From positions 385,506 through 449,505 of the forward strand of contig NZ_LGEC01000002.1 of assembly GCF_001279585.1 (NCBI RefSeq): a stretch of 64,000 bases of DNA. The letters are read 5' to 3'. The number at the start of each line of letters is the position of its first letter. Position 1 is the first letter of the stretch. This document shows positions 59,272 through 64,000 of the stretch, piece by piece. Below the pieces are notes generated by a model that saw only the letters and a program-made list of their open reading frames with translations, was not told the DNA's origin and ran no database searches. Source of the DNA: Nocardiopsis sp. NRRL B-16309 (GTDB lineage Bacteria; Actinomycetota; Actinomycetes; Streptosporangiales; Streptosporangiaceae). The position numbers and the translations under genes were made by a program.

Positions 59272-59476
59272 TCCCGGCCGCCCGCAGCGCCGATCCGGAA
59301 TTACCACGGAAATGCGTCTCGCATCATGAGACCATTCGTCGGAAAATCGCCGGTGTGGTGTTTCCCATCGTGTGGACCCGTGTCGATTCTTCCGCGACAC
59401 CTTGTCGCCCCGCCCGGCCGCGCTACTGTTTTTCGTGGCCACTGCTGGCCAGACCGGACGGATCTAGGGGAAGACC

Positions 59477-60538
59477 ATGCCCAGCACCAACGACACCAGG
59501 GTGGCCAGTTACCAGCCGCTCATCGCCCCCGAGGACCTGCTGGCCGAGCTCCCTCTGGGCCCCGAACGCAGCACCCTGGTGGAGGACTCCCGCGCCGAGG
59601 TGACCCGGGTCCTCAACGGCGAGGACGACCGCCTGCTCGTCGTCGTCGGCCCCTGCTCCGTGCACGACACCGAGTCGGCCATGGACTACGCCGAGCGGCT
59701 CAAGGCCCTGGTGCCGTCCCTGAACGACGACCTGTGCGTGGTCATGCGCGTGTACTTCGAGAAGCCGCGCACGACGGTGGGCTGGAAGGGCCTGATCAAC
59801 GACCCCGGCCTGGACGACACCTACGACGTGCACCGCGGCCTGCGCACCGCCCGCAAGCTGCTGCTCGACATCAACTCCCTGGGACTGCCCGCCGGGACCG
59901 AGTTCCTCGACCCCATCACCCCGCAGTACATCGCCGACGTCGTCTCCTGGGGCGCGATCGGCGCGCGCACCACGGAGAGCCAGGTCCACCGTCAGCTGAG
60001 CAGCGGCCTGAGCACCCCGGTCGGCTTCAAGAACGGCACCGACGGCGACGTGCAGGTCGCCGTGGACGCGGTCGGCGCGGCCGCCGCCTCGCACACGTTC
60101 TTCGGCGTGGACCCGCACGGCGCCGGCTCGGTGGTCGTCACCGACGGCAACCCGGACTGCCACGTGATCCTGCGCGGCGGCCGCAGCGGCCCCAACTACG
60201 ACGCCGCCCCGGTCGGTGCCGCCCTCGACGTCATCGAGAACTCGGGGCTGCCGCGCCGCCTGATGATCGACGCCAGCCACGCCAACAGCGGCAAGGACCA
60301 CACCCGCCAGCCCGGGGTCGCCGCGGCCATCGCCGCCCAGGTCGCCGAGGGCCAGAGGGGCATCATCGGCGTGATGCTGGAGAGCTTCATCGTCGAGGGC
60401 GCCCAGAAGCTCGGCGACCCGTCCGCGCTCACCTACGGCCAGTCCATCACCGACAAGTGCATGGGCTGGGAGACCACCGAGCACGTGCTGGCCGAGCTCG
60501 CCGAGGCCGTGCGGCAGCGCCGCAAGGCCACCGCCTGA
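59477..60538 (+). CDS. aroG: Class I DAHP synthase (3-deoxy-7-phosphoheptulonate synthase)
   Basis: A 353-aa AroAI-alpha-type enzyme condensing PEP and erythrose-4-phosphate, the first shikimate step. Motifs: VVVGPCSVHD (residues about 54-63), VVMRVYFEKPRTTVGWKGLI, GARTTESQVHRQLSSGLS, GFKNGTDG, ILRGG, DASHANSGKDH and GVMLESFIVEG (metal ligands Cys, His, Glu). The size and N-terminal extension match E. coli AroF/G/H, which are allosterically inhibited by aromatic amino acids. Most actinomycetes rely on class II AroA, so this may be a second isozyme. A 205-bp leader precedes it; it has no convincing leader peptide. A perfect hairpin follows. Confidence 0.94.
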   Translation: MPSTNDTRVASYQPLIAPEDLLAELPLGPERSTLVEDSRAEVTRVLNGEDDRLLVVVGPCSVHDTESAMDYAERLKALVPSLNDDLCVVMRVYFEKPRTTVGWKGLINDPGLDDTYDVHRGLRTARKLLLDINSLGLPAGTEFLDPITPQYIADVVSWGAIGARTTESQVHRQLSSGLSTPVGFKNGTDGDVQVAVDAVGAAAASHTFFGVDPHGAGSVVVTDGNPDCHVILRGGRSGPNYDAAPVGAALDVIENSGLPRRLMIDASHANSGKDHTRQPGVAAAIAAQVAEGQRGIIGVMLESFIVEGAQKLGDPSALTYGQSITDKCMGWETTEHVLAELAEAVRQRRKATA

Positions 60539-60565
60539 CCGGCGCCGCCCCACGAACGACCGGAC

Positions 60566-60596
60566 GCGGCCGGGCACCCGAGGGGTGCCCGGCCGC
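60566..60596 (+). terminator. Terminator after aroG
   Basis: A 14-bp perfect stem GCGGCCGGGCACCC and complement with loop GAG begins 28 nt past the stop. Confidence 0.8.
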
Positions 60597-60600
60597 CCGC

Positions 60601-60840
60601 ACGAGGGCGGCGATCTGCTCCACCGTGAGCCCCGGCCCGTCGGGTGTGGCCGACGGGCCGCGGACCCCGTCCGTCGCGCACCTTCATGACGTCCGCCTCG
60701 TCGCGCACCAGGTCGTGTTCCTTGCGGCATTCCGGGCGCGCGGCCGCCAGGCCGCCTCTCGCCGCGCCTCCGCGCTCGTGCAGCACGACCAGGCTGAACG
60801 TCGCACACCGATGGCCTGACGACCGCTCACTCACCCGAAG
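60601..60840 (-). other. Possible decayed gene fragment in gap
   Basis: No intact frame explains this 300-bp gap. On the minus strand a stretch coding for ARPECRKEHDLVRDEADVMKV and, in another frame about 50 nt on, GLTVEQIAALVRAAG look protein-like, which suggests a frameshifted remnant. There is no start or ribosome-binding site and I cannot name a family. Confidence 0.3.
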
Positions 60841-60899
60841 GCACGCAGAGGAACACTCCCTCGGCGGGTGCGGGCGGAGGAGGCAGGGTCGGAGCCGGA

Positions 60900-61817
60900 T
60901 CAGGCCCCTTCGGGCGGCAGGACCTCCAGCTCCGCCAGCAGGTCGCGGGCGACCGGCTCGCGCAGCTCGGCGTCGGCGTCCTCCTCGATCTCCACGCGCA
61001 GGGCGAAGGCGTGCACGCCGGAATCGCGCTCCACCCAGCCCACGAACCATCCGGACGCGGGCTCCACGTCGGCGGCCCACCCGGTCTCGGCGTGCAGGCG
61101 GTAGTCCTCGCCCTCCTCCACCAGGGAGATCTCGTGGACCGCCTCCTGGTGGGCGGGGTCCACCGGCAGCTCCTCGCGGGCCAGCAGCGCCAGGAACTCG
61201 GTCTGCTCGTGCGCCGAGATCTCCAGCGGGCCCTCCAGCCAGAACCGGTCGACCGCGTCGGCGGCGCCGATATCGCGGTTGCCGTAGTCCAGGCGGTCCA
61301 CCCACGCCGCCATCGGCTCGTGCCCGACCCGCCGCGCCAGCTCCTGGTGGACGGGGACGTTCGAGCTCGGGAAGGCGTCGCGCAGGCCCATGTCCTGTTC
61401 CCACTCCGGCACCGGCTGCGGCTCTCCCCCGTAGGGCAGCACCTCGTCCACGTCGGCCACGGCGCCGGTCTCCAGCCCGATGAGCGTGTTCGCGATCGTG
61501 AACGTCGACGCCGGCGGCCGGCGCACCTCCGCCAGTTCGGGGTCGACGACGGTGATCACGCGCGAGGCGGCGTCGTAGAGGACGAAGGTGCCCTCCAGCC
61601 CCGCGTCGTCGAAGCGGGACTCCAGGTCGGAGCGCTCGACGGTGGTCACGTCGCCCCGGATGAGGCTGCCCGAGGCCTGTTCCGGCTGCGGCTCCTCGGG
61701 TTCGGCGGCACAGGCGGTCACCGCGCCGGCGACCAGGGCCAGGACGCCGCAGGCGGTCGCCAGGGGTCGGCTCCGACGCTCCGACGGCCGGTCCGAACGT
61801 TCGATGTCGGTACCCAC
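60900..61817 (-). CDS. Class D beta-lactamase-fold lipoprotein lacking active-site lysines
   Basis: A 305-aa exported lipoprotein (lipobox VTAC, Cys36) with the OXA fold. Motif 1, normally S-T-F-K, is STFT (Ser104, Thr107), inside PPASTFTIANTLIGLETG. Motif 2 S-x-V is SNV (Ser152). Motif 3 is YGN (178-180). Motif 4, normally KTG, is ETG (Glu244) in LHAETGWA. The nucleophile and fold survive, but the carbamylated lysine and the KTG lysine are both replaced. Each change needs only one base (AAG to ACG, AAG to GAG). Hydrolysis of beta-lactams is thus unlikely; a sensor or decoy role is possible. GTG 61817 has GGAGGG upstream. It is divergent from the gcv riboswitch. Confidence 0.85.
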   Translation of the reverse strand: MGTDIERSDRPSERRSRPLATACGVLALVAGAVTACAAEPEEPQPEQASGSLIRGDVTTVERSDLESRFDDAGLEGTFVLYDAASRVITVVDPELAEVRRPPASTFTIANTLIGLETGAVADVDEVLPYGGEPQPVPEWEQDMGLRDAFPSSNVPVHQELARRVGHEPMAAWVDRLDYGNRDIGAADAVDRFWLEGPLEISAHEQTEFLALLAREELPVDPAHQEAVHEISLVEEGEDYRLHAETGWAADVEPASGWFVGWVERDSGVHAFALRVEIEEDADAELREPVARDLLAELEVLPPEGA

Positions 61818-61986
61818 TCCAGTCCCTCCGCGTCCGCGCTCACGGCCCCCAGGGCCCTTCCGACCCCACACGCTAGTCGCTCGGGCCGCGCCGTGGGGCG
61901 GCTCCGGTGATCGTGGCGCCGCACACGCCTCGGGCGGTCTTGGGGGCCGACTGCGCCCGCTGCTAGGCTGAACGTGTTGCTGACCC

Positions 61987-62178
61987 CGTACGGGAGAGCG
62001 TCCGCGTAGCCAGCGCGGACCGCCGAAGGAGCAATCCCTCCCCACAGACAACCTCTCAGGCACACGGACCGTACGGGCGAGACCACTCTGGAAAGCAGGG
62101 ACCGAAGTCCCTCGCCGAAGGTGCAAGCCACGCCGGGCGCGCGGTGAAGCTCTCAGGCATCGATGACAGAGGGGGAGG
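61987..62178 (+). promoter_or_regulatory. Tandem glycine riboswitch upstream of gcvT
   Basis: Two consecutive glycine aptamers. Aptamer 1 (about 61987-62073) has GTACGGGAGAG, CGCCGAAGGAGCAA and CTCTCAGGCA. Aptamer 2 (about 62076-62178) has GTACGGGCGAGAC, TCGCCGAAGGTGCAAG, CTCTCAGGCA and ends CGATGACAGAGGGGGAGG. The order and motifs are those of the gcvT RNA family. Glycine binding should switch on gcvT-gcvH-glyA. The gcvT start is 48 nt after the second aptamer, leaving space for an expression platform. Confidence 0.95.
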
Positions 62179-62225
62179 ATGGCAACGCCACGCACGTCAC
62201 GACGCCCATCCTCTCGGGAGTGCCC

Positions 62226-63341
62226 ATGTCAGAGCCCGCCTCAGTTCCGCGTGCCACCGCACTGCGCGAGATCCACGAGAAGGCCGGAGCCACCCTGGTC
62301 GACTTCGCCGGGTGGCTCATGCCGCTGCGCTACGGCAGCGAGACCGCCGAGCACAGGGCGGTCCGCGAGGCCGCCGGCCTCTTCGACCTCTCCCACATGG
62401 GCGAGATCCGCCTGAGCGGCCCCCAGGCCGCCGAGGCCCTCGACCACGCGCTGGTCGGCCACCTGTCGAAGGTCAAGGTCGGCCGGGCCCGCTACACCAT
62501 GATCACCGACGCCGACGGCGGCGTCCTGGACGACCTCATCGTCTACCGCCTCGGCGAGCACGAGTACCTGGTCGTGGCCAACGCCGCCAACGCGCCGGTG
62601 GTCTCCGCCGCGCTCGCCGAACGGGCCGGGGGCTTCGACGTCGAGGTGAGCGACGAGTCCGCCGACTACGCGCTCATCGCGATCCAGGGGCCGCGCGCCG
62701 TCGAGATCCTGGCTCCGCTCACCGACGCCGACCTGGACGCCATCCGCTACTACGCCGGCTACGAGCACACCGTCGCCGGACAGCCCGTCCTGCTCGCCCG
62801 CACCGGCTACACCGGCGAGGACGGCTTCGAGATCTTCGTCCGCCCCGCCGCCGAGGCTCCCCGAGTCTGGGAGGCGCTCATGGCGGCCGGTGCCGACCAC
62901 GGGCTCGTGCCCGCCGGGCTCTCCGCCCGCGACACCCTCCGCATGGAGGCCGGCATGCCGCTGTACGGCCAGGAGCTCACCGCCGAACTCACCCCCTTCG
63001 ACGCCGGCCTGGGCCGCGTGGTGAAGTTCGACAAGGACGGTGACTTCGTCGGCCGCGCCGCGCTGGAGAAGGCCTCGCGCACCGCGCGCGCACGGCGCCT
63101 CATCGGCCTGGTCGGCCGGGGCCGCCGCCCGCTGCGCGGGGGCCAGGAGGTCCAGCGCGACGGCGTCACCGTCGGCACCATCACCAGCGGCGCGCCCTCC
63201 CCGACCCTGGGCCGCCCCATCGCCATGGCCTACGTGGACGGCGACCTCGACACCGCGACCGGCGCGTTCACCGTGGACGTGCGGGGCCGGGGCGAGGCCG
63301 TCGACGTGGTCGAGCTGCCGTTCTACCAGCGGCAGTCGTAG
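62226..63341 (+). CDS. gcvT: Glycine cleavage system T protein (aminomethyltransferase)
   Basis: A 371-aa tetrahydrofolate-dependent enzyme that takes the aminomethyl group from lipoylated H protein and releases ammonia. Motifs: LHEKAGA-like start (IHEKAGATLVDFAGWLMPLR), LFDLSHMGEIRLSG, GGVLDDLIVYRL, ARTGYTGEDGFEIFV, GLSARDTLRMEAGMPLYGQE, VTVGTITSGAPSPTLGRPIA. ATG 62226 follows GGAG at 5 nt; earlier in-frame starts fall inside the riboswitch region. It is the first gene of gcvT-gcvH-glyA. The P protein (gcvP) is not in this window. Confidence 0.97.
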   Translation: MSEPASVPRATALREIHEKAGATLVDFAGWLMPLRYGSETAEHRAVREAAGLFDLSHMGEIRLSGPQAAEALDHALVGHLSKVKVGRARYTMITDADGGVLDDLIVYRLGEHEYLVVANAANAPVVSAALAERAGGFDVEVSDESADYALIAIQGPRAVEILAPLTDADLDAIRYYAGYEHTVAGQPVLLARTGYTGEDGFEIFVRPAAEAPRVWEALMAAGADHGLVPAGLSARDTLRMEAGMPLYGQELTAELTPFDAGLGRVVKFDKDGDFVGRAALEKASRTARARRLIGLVGRGRRPLRGGQEVQRDGVTVGTITSGAPSPTLGRPIAMAYVDGDLDTATGAFTVDVRGRGEAVDVVELPFYQRQS

Positions 63342-63494
63342 AACTGGGGCCTTCACACCCCGAAGGCCTGCCCGCCCCGCCCGGTGGGATCCCCGCACAG
63401 GGACCTGCACGGACGAGGCGGCACCAGGCGTAGGCCGGGCCGGGCCGCCCGCGGGCGCGCGGCAGGATAAGGAACACCTCCAAGGAGAGTTGAA

Positions 63495-63875
63495 GTGAGC
63501 GTTCCCACGGAGCTGGGTTACACCGCCAAACACGAGTGGGTCGTGGTGAAGGACGGGATCGCCACGGTCGGGATCACCGCGTTCGCCGCCGAGTCGCTCG
63601 GCGACATCGTCTATGTCGAGCTGCCCGAGGCGGGCACCGAGGTGACCGCCGGGCAGACCTGCGGCGAAGTCGAGTCCACCAAGTCCGTCAGCGACGTCTA
63701 CTCGCCGGTCTCCGGCGAGGTCGTCGAGGTCAACGGCGCACTGGAGGACGCGCCGGAGACCATCAACACCGCCCCCTTCGAGGACGGGTGGCTCTTCCGG
63801 GCCCGGCTCTCCGAGGAGCCCACCGGACTGCTCTCCGCCGAGGAGTACACCAAGCTGACCGAAGGCGAGGAGTAG
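63495..63875 (+). CDS. gcvH: Glycine cleavage system H protein
   Basis: A 126-aa lipoyl carrier shuttling the aminomethyl group between P, T and L proteins. The lipoylation lysine is Lys63 in GEVESTKSVSDVYSPVSGEV. YTAKHEWVVVKDG and ALEDAPETINTAPFEDGWLF are family signatures, and length is normal. GTG 63495 has AAGGAGAG upstream. It lies 153 bp after gcvT and 6 bp before glyA, all on the same strand under the glycine riboswitch. Confidence 0.97.
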   Translation: MSVPTELGYTAKHEWVVVKDGIATVGITAFAAESLGDIVYVELPEAGTEVTAGQTCGEVESTKSVSDVYSPVSGEVVEVNGALEDAPETINTAPFEDGWLFRARLSEEPTGLLSAEEYTKLTEGEE

Positions 63876-63881
63876 GCCGAG

Positions 63882-64000
63882 ATGGCTACCGACAACACGC
63901 TCGACCAGGCACTGGGCGAACTGGACCCCGAGGTGTCCGCGGCGGTGAACGCCGAACTGGCACGCCAACGCGACACCCTGGAAATGATCGCCTCCGAGAA
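63882..64000 (+). CDS. glyA: Serine hydroxymethyltransferase (N-terminal part only)
   Basis: The first 39 codons are visible. The ATG follows the gcvH stop by 6 nt. LDPEVSAAVNAELARQRDTL and EMIASE at the window end match the N-terminus of SHMT, which interconverts serine and glycine using tetrahydrofolate. Co-transcription with the glycine cleavage genes couples glycine breakdown to serine formation. The rest lies outside the window. Confidence 0.93.
   Translation, partial: MATDNTLDQALGELDPEVSAAVNAELARQRDTLEMIASE

Noticed and set aside
59326..59476. Attenuator leader peptide for aroG
   Set aside because: Short frames with Trp/Phe exist (for example starting MVFPIVWTR), but there is no run of aromatic codons, no ribosome-binding site and no terminator/antiterminator pair.
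1..64000. Mobile elements, prophage or integrated plasmid
   Set aside because: I found no transposase, integrase, phage structural gene or att-like duplication at either tRNA gene.

Overview
The window is very GC-rich, and coding frames show strong G/C third-position bias. It carries gene families typical of actinomycetes: DUF397 with Scr1/WhiJ-type XRE regulators, RsbW-like ATPases, SARP/BTAD-NB-ARC regulators, DUF6114/DUF6230 proteins, F420/PPOX-fold proteins and septum-formation lipoproteins. This points to a filamentous actinomycete, probably Nocardiopsaceae (Nocardiopsis-like). That placement is inference. The window is chromosomal: it holds core metabolism (gcvT-gcvH-glyA, aroG, tRNA-Lys) and no transposase, phage, CRISPR or plasmid genes.

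Layout. 1-9.4 kb: the end of a peptide-type ABC permease gene behind a perfect operator palindrome, a secreted tripeptidyl aminopeptidase, two paralogous septum-formation lipoproteins, two tRNA-Lys(CUU) genes, an AfsR-like regulator with a broken Walker A motif, then murR/rpiR-murQ (MurNAc-6-P recycling). 9.4-12 kb: a WhiJ-type island of lower GC (XRE, DUF397, a DUF397 protein with tripled N-terminal motif) divergent from an RsbW-like ATPase and two small coupled genes. 12-28.4 kb: mixed genes, including a GH16-fold protein, FG-GAP lipoprotein, CYTH protein, DUF885 peptidase, two SanA/YdcF proteins, a RelE-like/UvrD-type helicase fusion, twin-leader secreted proteins and DUF6230-DUF6114.

28.5-36.9 kb is an oxidative lipid/steroid-like locus. 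It has a GMC (cholesterol-oxidase-like) flavoenzyme, a divergent MerR regulator, and a co-directional run of SDR, AurF-like diiron oxygenase, Baeyer-Villiger-type monooxygenase, DUF4873 and alpha/beta hydrolase genes. Palindromes sit in both promoters. This is the best candidate for an undescribed multi-enzyme system here.

37-45 kb: a four-carbon acid-sugar kinase and a Gfo/Idh oxidoreductase, divergent from a sugar ABC operon of AglEFG type (with a strong hairpin between the binding-protein and permease genes), then a coupled fructosamine-kinase/LMW-phosphatase pair that suggests protein deglycation. 45.2-49.6 kb: a noncoding repeat block and a three-gene signalling operon (REC-SpoIIE phosphatase, CHASE3-type kinase, REC). 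50-57.4 kb: heme oxygenase, TetR, DnaQ-like exonuclease, SxxK asparaginase, ferredoxin reductase, prolyl aminopeptidase and DUF4429-SHOCT. 57.5-64 kb: acyl-CoA synthetase, class I DAHP synthase, a class D beta-lactamase homologue lacking both active-site lysines, and a tandem glycine riboswitch driving gcvT-gcvH-glyA.
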